From: Mailhella sp.
Lineage (GTDB): Bacteria; Desulfobacterota; Desulfovibrionia; Desulfovibrionales; Desulfovibrionaceae
Assembly: GCA_017408905.1 (NCBI GenBank)
Contig: JAFQTU010000030.1
Location: 1-64,000, forward strand
Reading direction: 5' to 3'
DNA: 64,000 bases
Under the pieces are notes generated by a model. The model had not been told where the DNA came from. It worked only from the letters and a program-made list of their open reading frames with translations, and made no database searches. Made by a program: the position numbers and the translations under genes. This document shows positions 1 to 7,476 of this stretch, piece after piece; position 1 is the first letter of the stretch; each line of letters opens with the position of its first letter.

Positions 1-45
1 ACGGCGTGAAAGGCCGCTGTCCTGGGCCGGCTAGACGATGGGGAC
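1..45 (-). tRNA. tRNA-Glu (TTC), 3' part cut by window edge
   Basis: Read on the minus strand, the first 45 nt of a tRNA are present. The acceptor strand starts GTCCCC, followed by a D-arm with CGTCTAG and GGCCCAGGAC, then an anticodon loop containing TTC (CCTTTCA). This matches the usual bacterial tRNA-Glu 5' half. The T-arm and 3' end lie beyond base 1. It follows tRNA-Gln by 12 nt and is probably co-transcribed with it. Confidence 0.9.
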
Positions 46-57
46 GTGTTATGCCGT

Positions 58-132
58 TGGCTGGGCTACAAGGACTCGAACCTTGATTATCGGAGCCAGA
101 ATCCGACGTCCTGCCAATTGAACGATAGCCCA
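58..132 (-). tRNA. tRNA-Gln (CTG)
   Basis: A complete cloverleaf reads on the minus strand. The 7-bp acceptor stem is TGGGCTA/TAGCCCA, the anticodon stem is TCGGA/TCCGA, and the loop TTCTGGC carries anticodon CTG. A GGTTCGAGTCC T-arm and an encoded CCA end are present. It decodes CAG and complements the TTG-anticodon tRNA-Gln near 27.8 kb. Confidence 0.95.
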
Positions 133-147
133 ACGGTGCGAGAAAGA

Positions 148-175
148 GAACTACCAGATTCCCCGCAGATGTCAA
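148..175 (-). promoter_or_regulatory. sigma-70-type promoter for the tRNA-Gln/tRNA-Glu pair
   Basis: On the minus strand a perfect TTGACA (170-175) is followed after 16 nt by TAGTTC (148-153). This lies 16 nt upstream of the tRNA-Gln 5' end, as expected for a tRNA promoter. Confidence 0.7.
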
Positions 176-234
176 GCGGGAAATCACCCCCTTTCTCATT
201 TTTCCGGAAATTATCGCAAAAGCCGCTCCCGGCC

Positions 235-852
235 TCAGCCGAGCTTCCTATGGGACGAGAAGCGTATGATGATCAGGTGGCAGGCCCACCACACCGCTAT
301 GACCGAGACCATCCCCAGCAACCATCCCACCAGGATGTCGAATGGGTAGTTCTTGCCCACATAAATCTGCGAAAAGCCCACACATATCGGCAGGAGAAAC
401 ACCCACGGGTTCGACTTGGCAAAAAGCAGGGAAAGCACCACGGCCACGGCCATGCAGGCCGCAGACGCGGACGAGGGCATGGAACCGCCCAGCCTCTGCT
501 CTTCGGCCAGTTCCTGCGTCACTTCGGCCCACTGCTGGGTGCTCACGTCATAGTAATTCGCCCCCAGAAGCTCTTCGCAGGGGCGGTCGCGCCCGATGGA
601 ATGCTTGAGCGCGCTGGAGCTGAAATCCGTCACGCCCACGGAAAGGCCCATGAGCAGGACCAGCATCAGAACGCGGCCCACGGGCTCCAGCGAACTGCGC
701 CAGCAGTGCACGGCATAGGCTATCACGCAGATCAGCACGCCGACCCATATCAGCCAGACCTGCGAGAAAAGCGGCATTATGAAGTTGAATACCTCGTTAT
801 GGAACGTGATATTGATAAGGTCGAAAAGAGCTTCATCGATGACTTGGAGCAT
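235..852 (-). CDS. PAP2-superfamily membrane protein, probably catalytically inactive
   Basis: A 205-aa integral membrane protein with the length and helix pattern of PAP2 (type 2 phosphatidic acid phosphatase) proteins. The first motif is intact (K-x6-RP, about residues 83-91). The second motif reads PSS-AS where the family has PSGH-AS, and the third reads SQ-x5-N-x3-D where the family has SR-x5-H-x3-D. Both catalytic histidines and the arginine are therefore missing, while the final Asp remains. I chose ATG at 852 because an AGAGG ribosome site precedes it. A TTG 14 codons upstream is the alternative. Membership of the fold is seen in motif order and spacing; loss of phosphatase activity is inferred. 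Confidence 0.75.
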   Translation of the reverse strand: MLQVIDEALFDLINITFHNEVFNFIMPLFSQVWLIWVGVLICVIAYAVHCWRSSLEPVGRVLMLVLLMGLSVGVTDFSSSALKHSIGRDRPCEELLGANYYDVSTQQWAEVTQELAEEQRLGGSMPSSASAACMAVAVVLSLLFAKSNPWVFLLPICVGFSQIYVGKNYPFDILVGWLLGMVSVIAVWWACHLIIIRFSSHRKLG

Positions 853-902
853 AAACGCCTCTGCTGTGATACTGTGCCGCCTCTGGGCAGACAAAAGGAA
901 TC

Positions 903-930
903 GGCCCCGAAACCTCTCCTTAACGGGGCT
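903..930 (-). terminator. weak terminator-like hairpin after the TtcA-like gene
   Basis: GCCCCG and CGGGGC arms flank a 13-14 nt loop on the minus strand, about 65 nt beyond the TtcA-like stop. The T-tract is poor, so termination is uncertain. Confidence 0.4.
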
Positions 931-993
931 GACGCGGAAATATCCCGCCGAAACATCACCTTACGCCGACACGCTCCCCCGCGTCAATCGGCC

Positions 994-1806
994 TCAATGC
1001 CCTCTGGCCGTGGGGATATGCGGCATAGCGCCCTGCTCCGGCGCATCGCCTTCTTCGGCGTCCGAAACAAGGTTCTGCTCCCACTGCCAACGGGCCAGCC
1101 CGTTATAGACGTTCTTGCGCCTGACCTTGCTTCCGCCGCACATAGCGTCAAGAACTTCAAGCATATCGGTGCGTTTCGTCTTGCCTGCCGACGGGCAGGG
1201 ATTGGAAAAGACCGGCAGTTCCCACTGCTTCGCCGCCCGGACGATCTCCGTCTTGGGCAGAAGCATGAGCGGCCTGATGACCTGAAGCGCGCCGCCGAAA
1301 AACGGCTCGTTCATGCTCATGCCCGCCACTTTGCCGGTCTGGACGAGGTTCATGAGGAAGTTGGTCACGAGGTCGTCGTTATTATGCCCGAAGGCCAGAT
1401 GCGTGAGCCCGTACTGCTGGCACAGCGCAAAAAGGCGTTTGCGGCGCAGGCGGGCGCAGTAGAAGCAGGGCGAATTGCGGAGATTCTCTTCGGAGTGCCC
1501 ACGGGGGCCGTAGTCCGTCACTTCCAGATGTCCGGCAATCCCTTCGCTGGCCAGCCAGTCGGCAAGCGGAGCATGGTTATGCGGGTCGAAGCCCGGATTC
1601 AGGTGTATGGCCATGAATTCAAAGGGGAAGGGAACGATACGCTGGCGGAGCTGCATGACCTTCAGCAGGACGAAGCTGTCCACACCGCCCGATACGGCCA
1701 CGCCCACGCGCGCGCCCGGGCGCAGCATCCCCGTGGTCTGCATGGCTTTTCCCGCGGCCTTCACGCAGACCTGCTGGGCATAGCTGAGTTTACCTATCCT
1801 GCTCAT
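994..1806 (-). CDS. TtcA/TilS-family PP-loop ATPase, tRNA thiolation
   Basis: A 270-aa N-type ATP pyrophosphatase with the PP-loop SGGVDS near residue 39, a PCFYCARLRR segment with a CxxC pair in mid-protein, and a CPSAG segment near residue 204. Known TtcA proteins use a [4Fe-4S] cluster on such cysteines to make 2-thiocytidine at tRNA position 32. The size and cysteine pattern favour TtcA over TilS. The ATG is preceded by GGGGAGGG. It is the last gene of a minus-strand run after pepA, separated from it by a terminator-like hairpin. The substrate is inferred; other TtcA-like thiolases share this layout. Confidence 0.8.
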   Translation of the reverse strand: MSRIGKLSYAQQVCVKAAGKAMQTTGMLRPGARVGVAVSGGVDSFVLLKVMQLRQRIVPFPFEFMAIHLNPGFDPHNHAPLADWLASEGIAGHLEVTDYGPRGHSEENLRNSPCFYCARLRRKRLFALCQQYGLTHLAFGHNNDDLVTNFLMNLVQTGKVAGMSMNEPFFGGALQVIRPLMLLPKTEIVRAAKQWELPVFSNPCPSAGKTKRTDMLEVLDAMCGGSKVRRKNVYNGLARWQWEQNLVSDAEEGDAPEQGAMPHIPTARGH

Positions 1807-1830
1807 GGCCCTCCCCTTCCTGAAATCCAG

Positions 1831-1853
1831 AAAAGCCCCGCCGAAGCGGGGCT
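1831..1853 (-). terminator. intrinsic terminator after pepA
   Basis: On the minus strand AGCCCCG, a six-base loop and CGGGGCT form a 7-bp stem followed by TTTT. It lies just past the pepA stop and ends 24 nt before the TtcA-like start. Confidence 0.8.
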
Positions 1854-1863
1854 CTCGTCACGT

Positions 1864-3399
1864 TTACTGAAGCACTTCCTCGGCCTTGTCCCACACGGCA
1901 CTGAGCAGAGTGCGGACGCCGAAGCCCGTAGCGCCCTTGGCGTTGATGGGGTTCTCGGCATTGTCGGCGGCGGCCATGTCGATATGCGCCCAGATCTGCC
2001 CTTCCCGGATGAACTGCTGGAGGAAGACGGCGGCATGGATGGCCCCGCCCTCGCGCTGGCCTGCGTTCACAAGGTCGGCGCAGGGCGACTTCAGGGCCTT
2101 GAGGCTGGTCCCCGTCCACAGGGGCAGGCGCCAGTTGCGTTCGCCAAGGGCCGTACCGGCCTCGTGGAGTTCGGCTGCAAGCTTGTCGTCGTCGCAGAAC
2201 AGCCCGGCGGCCTCAAGGCCGAGGGCCACGGCGCAGGCGCCGGTGAGCGTGGCGATATCCAGCAGGCGAGCGGCCTTGTAGTTCTCCTGAGCCCATGCCA
2301 GCGCATCGGCCAGCACAAGGCGGCCTTCGGCATCGGTATTCACGATCTCAATGGACTTGCCGTTCTTCGCCACCACGATATCGCCGGGGCGGGCGGCATG
2401 ACCGTCGGGCATATTTTCGGCACAGGCCATGATGCCCACCACAGGACGGGAAGGAGCATGGCCGCCGCCAAGCTGGCCAAGCGCTTCCATCACGCCCAGA
2501 ACGGCGGCCGCGCCGGACATATCGCCCTTCATTTCTTCCATGCCCTTGGCGGGCTTGAGGCTGATGCCGCCGGAGTCGAAGCAGAGGCCCTTGCCCACCA
2601 GTACCACGGGCTCACGGCCTTCAGCGCCCTTGGGAGTGTATTCGATGACGGCCATTTTCGGCTCTTCGGCAGAACCGCGCGCCACGGCAAGATAAGCGTT
2701 CATCTTCTCGGCTTCCAGTTCGGCGCGGCCGAGAACACGGAAGGCCATACCGTACTTCCCGGCCACTTCGCGGGCCTTTTCCGCAAAGGCGGTCGGCGTG
2801 GTCACGTTGGCGGGGTCGTTGGCGAGGTCGCGGGCCAGCACTATGCCGGAAGCCTCGGCTTCGGCCATGCGGGCGGCGGCGCGCACATCGTTCTCCACGA
2901 ATTCGCCTTCGCAGAGCAGGGCAAGCCATTTCGGGTCTTCGTGTTCGCTCTTCTGGCTCATCCAGCGCTCGTAGCGGTACAGGGAAAGCAGGCAGGCGAT
3001 GACGGCTTCGCGCACCAGAACATCGAGGGCCACGCCCATCTTTTCGGCCACGCGGGCCAGAGACGCAGCATCGAGGCCGACACCGGCAAGGTCGTATTCA
3101 CGGCACTGGCGCATGGCCCGGCCCACGGCATAGCGAAAGGCGCCCATGTCCAGCTTGCCCGCCTTGCCGAGGCCCACGCCGAGCACGCGGGATATCTCCA
3201 TAGCCTTGGGGCCGTAGAACATGGTCATTTCCCCGGCCCTGCCGTGGAAGTCGCGCCATGCGGGAGCGATACTCAGCCAGAGCGCGTTCTGGATGAGAGC
3301 GGAGCAGGCCTGTTCGGCGTCTTCGCCTTCAAAAACAAAGCTGATAACGGCATCGGCCTTCCACTTGGAAGGGCCGCCAGCCTGAAAACGTATATCCAT
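1864..3399 (-). CDS. pepA: leucyl aminopeptidase (M17 family)
   Basis: A 511-aa protein of normal length for cytosolic M17 leucyl aminopeptidase, a hexameric two-metal enzyme that removes N-terminal residues from peptides. The C-terminal catalytic half shows the VGKGLCFDSGG metal-binding segment, the MKGDMSGAAAV segment and the signature NTDAEGRL, followed by a conserved TLTGA. The N-terminal half is the less conserved macro-like domain. An AAGAGGT ribosome site precedes the ATG. The pseudouridine synthase gene ends 33 nt upstream, so the two are probably one transcript, and a terminator closes pepA. Confidence 0.95.
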   Translation of the reverse strand: MDIRFQAGGPSKWKADAVISFVFEGEDAEQACSALIQNALWLSIAPAWRDFHGRAGEMTMFYGPKAMEISRVLGVGLGKAGKLDMGAFRYAVGRAMRQCREYDLAGVGLDAASLARVAEKMGVALDVLVREAVIACLLSLYRYERWMSQKSEHEDPKWLALLCEGEFVENDVRAAARMAEAEASGIVLARDLANDPANVTTPTAFAEKAREVAGKYGMAFRVLGRAELEAEKMNAYLAVARGSAEEPKMAVIEYTPKGAEGREPVVLVGKGLCFDSGGISLKPAKGMEEMKGDMSGAAAVLGVMEALGQLGGGHAPSRPVVGIMACAENMPDGHAARPGDIVVAKNGKSIEIVNTDAEGRLVLADALAWAQENYKAARLLDIATLTGACAVALGLEAAGLFCDDDKLAAELHEAGTALGERNWRLPLWTGTSLKALKSPCADLVNAGQREGGAIHAAVFLQQFIREGQIWAHIDMAAADNAENPINAKGATGFGVRTLLSAVWDKAEEVLQ

Positions 3400-3432
3400 A
3401 TCGATACCTCTTGCGAGATTGGTGTTGAAAAA

Positions 3433-4197
3433 TCAGCCTTCCAAGCCCACGGCGCGGCGCAGGGCCGACACCTCGGACGAGGAAAGCGGGCGTACGCGCC
3501 CCGGGGCCAGCGTTCCCAGCTCCACCGGGCCTTCCTTCACGCGCTTCAGCCGGAGCACGGTGAAGTCCACGTCGCGGCACATGCGGCGTATCTGCCGGTT
3601 CAGGCCTTGATGCAGGACCATTTCCAGCAGTATGCCCCGCCGGGACTGGCTGGGAAGGACACGGGCCTCCACGGGGGCGAGCCTGTCGCCCTCGGAGAGG
3701 GTCATGCCCCGGCGGAACCATGCCAAAGCCTCGGGAACGGATTCCTCGCCCAGCTCCGGCCGTACCAGAACATGATAGACCTTGGGCAGATGCCAGCGCG
3801 GATGCGTAAGCCGATGCGCCAGTTCGCCGTCGTCGGTGAGCAGGAGAAGGCCTTCGGAAAAATAGTCGAGCCGCCCCACGGGGTAGAGGCGCTTGCGGCA
3901 CCAGGGGTCGGGCACAAGGTCGAGCACGGTCTCGCGCCCCTCGGGGTCGCTTGCGGTGGACACCACCTGCACGGGCTTGTGGAGCATGAGCCAGCAGGCC
4001 TGCGAGCTCTGCTCCCTCAGCACGACAGGGCGGCCGTTCAGGCTTATCGCATCCCCGGGCATGACGCGCACGCCGGGATTGTCCGCCACCTGCCCGTTCA
4101 CACGGACAGCCCCGGAAAAAATATATTCATCGGCCTTACGGCGCGAGCATACGCCGGCATCCGCCAGCGCCTTGTTCAGTCGTATTCCTTCAGCCAC
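3433..4197 (-). CDS. RsuA/RluB-family pseudouridine synthase
   Basis: A 254-aa protein from a GTG start preceded by GGGGGA. Longer in-frame starts reach into non-conserved sequence. The N-terminus is an S4 RNA-binding domain (RLNKALADAGVCSRRKAD, residues about 5-60). The catalytic domain carries GRLDYFSEGLLLLTDDG, which contains the catalytic Asp of the GRLD motif, and ends with LHQGLNRQIRRM typical of RsuA/RluB/RluE/RluF. It isomerises uridine in rRNA. The S4 domain suggests an RluB or RsuA role, but the target site cannot be read from sequence. Divergent from the acyltransferase pair. Confidence 0.9.
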   Translation of the reverse strand: MAEGIRLNKALADAGVCSRRKADEYIFSGAVRVNGQVADNPGVRVMPGDAISLNGRPVVLREQSSQACWLMLHKPVQVVSTASDPEGRETVLDLVPDPWCRKRLYPVGRLDYFSEGLLLLTDDGELAHRLTHPRWHLPKVYHVLVRPELGEESVPEALAWFRRGMTLSEGDRLAPVEARVLPSQSRRGILLEMVLHQGLNRQIRRMCRDVDFTVLRLKRVKEGPVELGTLAPGRVRPLSSSEVSALRRAVGLEG

Positions 4198-4348
4198 GTT
4201 TCCCCCGGAGCTTTTCCAGCCAGTCCCACCTGAAAAAAAGACTTTTCGTGACCGGCACAATGGGATAATGTGGGCTAACATACTCGCCGTCAAGAGCAAT
4301 CCTCGAACAAAAGCCCCTTTTTTCCGCTTTCCTTCCACCAAGAAAAAT

Positions 4349-5008
4349 ATGCATCTTCCGCCAGCACTTACTTCCTTCCTGATAGTCCACATCTACAAGG
4401 CTATCTGCGCCACTCTCCGCATCAAAGAAGAGAACCGCGAAGCTGTGGACGCCGCCCACGCCCGCGGCGAACGCCTTATCTTCTGCCTCTGGCACGACGA
4501 GCTTTTCTCGCTCATCCCTGTGGCGCGCCATCTCAAAGTGGTGGCTATCGTCAGCCCCAGCAAGGATGGCGACTACCTTGAGCGCATCCTCTCTTCCAAC
4601 AATGTCGGCGCGGTGCGCGGTTCCAGCACCCGTGGCGGCGTGCGCGCCCTGCTCGGCCTTGCCCGCATGATGAAGAACGAGCTCATCCACGCCTGCATCA
4701 CCATAGACGGCCCGGCAGGGCCGCGCCACGAAGTCAAGGACGGCGGCTTCTTCCTTGCCAACCGCACCAACGCACGCATCGTTCCGGTGCGCATCTACAT
4801 GAAGAACGCCTTCCTCGCCCCTACGTGGGACAAATTCCAGATCCCCCTGCCCTTCTCCAAGGTCGTCATCCGCTTCGGCGATATCTGGGACGAAGGGGAA
4901 AAGGAAGTGCCGGATATCGAGGAAAGCACGCTTCTCCGCCTCAGAAGCAGGCTGAAGAAGGAACTGCACGAGCTGACCATCGGCCTTTTCCCCGGAGCGA
5001 AAGCATGA
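4349..5008 (+). CDS. DUF374 lysophospholipid acyltransferase-like protein
   Basis: A 219-aa protein matching DUF374, a branch of the PlsC-like acyltransferases. It has an N-terminal hydrophobic helix, the HDE segment (CLWHDELFSL) corresponding to the HX4D catalytic motif, and the TIDGPAGPR block diagnostic for DUF374. The start ATG at 4349 fits the family N-terminus; an in-frame ATG at 4268 is possible. Its TGA overlaps the ATG of the LpxL-like gene by ATGA, so translation is coupled. In some bacteria DUF374 proteins are proposed to act in lipid A assembly. The acyl donor and acceptor here are unknown. Confidence 0.8.
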   Translation: MHLPPALTSFLIVHIYKAICATLRIKEENREAVDAAHARGERLIFCLWHDELFSLIPVARHLKVVAIVSPSKDGDYLERILSSNNVGAVRGSSTRGGVRALLGLARMMKNELIHACITIDGPAGPRHEVKDGGFFLANRTNARIVPVRIYMKNAFLAPTWDKFQIPLPFSKVVIRFGDIWDEGEKEVPDIEESTLLRLRSRLKKELHELTIGLFPGAKA

Positions 5009-5919
5009 CCTTCGGCCAGAAACTCGTTTTCCAGCTCCTCAAGGCCTTCGGCGCCGTGGTGCGCTGTGCGGGCTTTTCCGGCGTCACCAGCATGGGCCGC
5101 CTCATGGGCCGCCTTATCTGGCGTTTCGTTCCTTCGCGCCGGGAACTCGCGGTGGCAAGCATTATGAAGCATCTCGGCAAAAGCCGCGCCGAGGCCGAAA
5201 GCATTGCCTTCGAGAGCTTCTGCCAGAACGGCTGTTCCTTCCTTGAGATCGTCCTCACCCGCTCCTTCGGGCTGGATTCGCCCCGCCTGCGCTTCGACCC
5301 GCCGGAACTCTTCGAAGAGCTGAAGAACTGCCAGCGGCCCATCGTGGCGGCTACGGCGCATTTCGGTTCGTGGGAGCTTCTGGCATCCCTGCTCGGTCAG
5401 GTCTATGAAGAGCCGCGCCCGCGCATGGTCGTGGTGCGCCGCTACGACAATCCTGCCGTGCAGGAATTCATCGCCACCTGCCGCGAAGCCACCGGGGCCG
5501 AGATGGTAGGCCACAGGCAGGCCGCCATGAGCGTTATCCGCGCCCTGCACAAGAAAGGCATCGTCGCCTTCCTTGTGGATCACAACACCCGCAGAAGGGC
5601 GGAAGCCGAATTCATCCCCTTCCTCGGCGAAGAGGCCTCCGTCAATGCCGGGCCCGCCCTTCTTGCCGTACGCGGCAAGGCCCTTGTCTGGCCCGTCGTC
5701 CTCCAGCGCGACGGCGAGGACTACGTCTTCCGCCTGCAAAAGCCGCTGGATACGGCGGAACTCACTGGCACGCGGGAGGAAAATATCCGCGAAACGGCCC
5801 TGTTCTATACCAGAGCCATCGAAAAATTCATCCTAGACGCCCCTGAACAATGGTTCTGGATGCACGAACGCTGGAAGACCAAGGCAAAGCCTGAGAAAAA
5901 CACCGCCGCAGAAGCATGA
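5005..5919 (+). CDS. LpxL/HtrB-family lipid A acyltransferase
   Basis: A 304-aa protein of the lysophospholipid acyltransferase (HtrB/LpxL/LpxM) family, which adds secondary acyl chains to lipid A at the inner membrane. It has the HFGSWE motif (HX4E, about residue 115), a central RRYDNPAVQEF segment, the FLVDHNTRR block that replaces the family's DQ motif, and the C-terminal PEQWFWMHERWK signature. The GGAG ribosome site lies inside the upstream DUF374 gene and the start overlaps that stop codon. The pair probably forms one lipid-A modification unit. Which acyl position is modified is not readable. Confidence 0.85.
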   Translation: MTFGQKLVFQLLKAFGAVVRCAGFSGVTSMGRLMGRLIWRFVPSRRELAVASIMKHLGKSRAEAESIAFESFCQNGCSFLEIVLTRSFGLDSPRLRFDPPELFEELKNCQRPIVAATAHFGSWELLASLLGQVYEEPRPRMVVVRRYDNPAVQEFIATCREATGAEMVGHRQAAMSVIRALHKKGIVAFLVDHNTRRRAEAEFIPFLGEEASVNAGPALLAVRGKALVWPVVLQRDGEDYVFRLQKPLDTAELTGTREENIRETALFYTRAIEKFILDAPEQWFWMHERWKTKAKPEKNTAAEA

Positions 5920-5923
5920 ACAT

Positions 5924-5946
5924 AAGCCCCTTTCGAGGGGCTTTTC
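5924..5946 (+). terminator. intrinsic terminator after the LpxL-like gene
   Basis: AAGCCCC, loop TTTCGA, GGGGCTT then TTCCTTT. A compact hairpin with T-tract directly after the stop codon. Confidence 0.85.
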
Positions 5947-5964
5947 CTTTACTCGAAGCGGCCC

Positions 5965-7476
5965 TCACTGCCAGCCGCCGCCAAGGGCCACGCAGACCTG
6001 AACGATGGCGGCAAGGTGGGCGCTCCGCCGTTCCAGAAACTGCATCTGCGCGGCGTACTGCGTGCGCTCCGCTTCCAGCACATCGAGGTACGGCGCATAA
6101 CCTTCGGCGTAGCGTTTCCGGGCCAGTTCGGCGGCCCGCTCCATGCGGGCGGCGGCCTTGCCAAGGCTTTCTGCACTTTCCGCCATGCCGCGCTGGGCGG
6201 CAAGGGCGTTCCGAACATCGCGGAAGGCCTGCTGTACGGCCTTTTCGTAGGCCGCCGCGGCTTCTCGCATGGCGGCTTCGCTCTGCCGTACAGAACCCAG
6301 CGTGCGCCCGAAGGTGAGCAGGGGCCAGCTCACCGCGCCGCCGAAGCTCCACGCCTGCGAATCCCCGGAAAAAAGACTGCCCAGCTCCGTGCTCTCCACA
6401 CCAAGCGCCCCGGTCAGGCTGATGCTGGGGAAGAAGGCCGCCCGTGCCGCTCCCACCTGAAAATGCGCCGCCCTGAGCGCGGCCTCGGCAGAAACGATAT
6501 CCGGCCGCCGGGCCAGAAGTTCGGAAGGCAGGCCGGGCGGCAATTGCGGCACGGCGGGAAGCTCCGTCAGGGATGCGCCGCGCTCCACCCTGCCCGCGTA
6601 TATCGCTGCAGGTTCCGCCCCTGTGAGCAGGAGCAGGGCCGATTCCGCCTGCTCTCGCCGCATCATGGCCTGCGCCAGACTGTCCTGAAGCGTGTCCACC
6701 TGCGTACGCGCGTTCAGCACGTCCAGTTCGTCCACGCTTCCGGCCGCATACTGCCTTTCATAGAGCTCTGCCGCCTTCCGGCGCGCTTCCAGCGTCTTTT
6801 CCGTAAGGGCCGCCTGCGCGTCCGCGTTCAGCAGTTCGAAGTACGCCGCGCAGACCTGCCCCGCCACGGAGAGCTCAAGGGCCTTCTGCGCTTCTTCCGC
6901 CGACAGCAGGCCCTGCCTCGCCGCAGAAGCGGTATTGCGCCAGCGGCCCCAGATATCCAGCTCCCATGCCGCCTGTACGCTTCCCGACCAGACCGTGCCC
7001 GTGCGGGAAGGGGCGGACGAGGCTGGCATAGGCTGGCCTTCCAGCCTGCTCACCCTTCTGTCCAGCCCGCCCAGCTCCTGCTCCAGCCCCTTGGTTTCCG
7101 AAGTCCTGAGGCTGGGGCGGCTCCGCACACCGCTTCCCCGTGCGGTGAACTCAGGAAAAAGCCCGCCCCGTGCGGCAAGGAGCGCCGCCCTTGCCTTGTC
7201 CACCCGGGCCAGCCCCTGTTCTATGTCGCGGTTATGGGCCAGAGCCTGAGCGACAAGGGCGTCCAGCCTCGCATCCCGGAAGCGCTTCCACCACTGCCGG
7301 GAAAGGGACGCGTATTCCACTTCGGGCGCGGCGCAGTCCGGCAGGGAGGGGCGCCGTGCCGGAACAGGCTGGCACCAGGAATCAGGTATTTCCTGCCGGG
7401 GCTGGCGATATTCAGGCGCAAAGGAGCACCCGGCGGCAAGAAAGGCCAGCAGCAGCCACAGCGTCCATGTTCTCAT
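5965..7476 (-). CDS. RND efflux outer-membrane factor lipoprotein (NodT/OprM type)
   Basis: A 503-aa outer-membrane channel component. Signal peptide with lipobox LAAGC at about residues 13-17, then two repeats of the outer-membrane efflux domain with long helices. The segment EAALRAAHFQVGAARAAFFP is typical of OprM/NodT proteins. It would form the TolC-like exit duct of the tripartite pump encoded upstream. The ATG overlaps the pump gene's TGA by ATGA, showing a tight operon. The substrate is unknown. Confidence 0.93.
   Translation of the reverse strand: MRTWTLWLLLAFLAAGCSFAPEYRQPRQEIPDSWCQPVPARRPSLPDCAAPEVEYASLSRQWWKRFRDARLDALVAQALAHNRDIEQGLARVDKARAALLAARGGLFPEFTARGSGVRSRPSLRTSETKGLEQELGGLDRRVSRLEGQPMPASSAPSRTGTVWSGSVQAAWELDIWGRWRNTASAARQGLLSAEEAQKALELSVAGQVCAAYFELLNADAQAALTEKTLEARRKAAELYERQYAAGSVDELDVLNARTQVDTLQDSLAQAMMRREQAESALLLLTGAEPAAIYAGRVERGASLTELPAVPQLPPGLPSELLARRPDIVSAEAALRAAHFQVGAARAAFFPSISLTGALGVESTELGSLFSGDSQAWSFGGAVSWPLLTFGRTLGSVRQSEAAMREAAAAYEKAVQQAFRDVRNALAAQRGMAESAESLGKAAARMERAAELARKRYAEGYAPYLDVLEAERTQYAAQMQFLERRSAHLAAIVQVCVALGGGWQ

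Noticed and set aside
46-4233. Very long plus-strand open frame opposite several minus-strand genes
   Set aside because: It runs antisense across the PAP2-like, TtcA-like, pepA and rsuA-type genes, has no family motif and is rich in His/Gly/Arg. This is a shadow of high-GC coding on the other strand.
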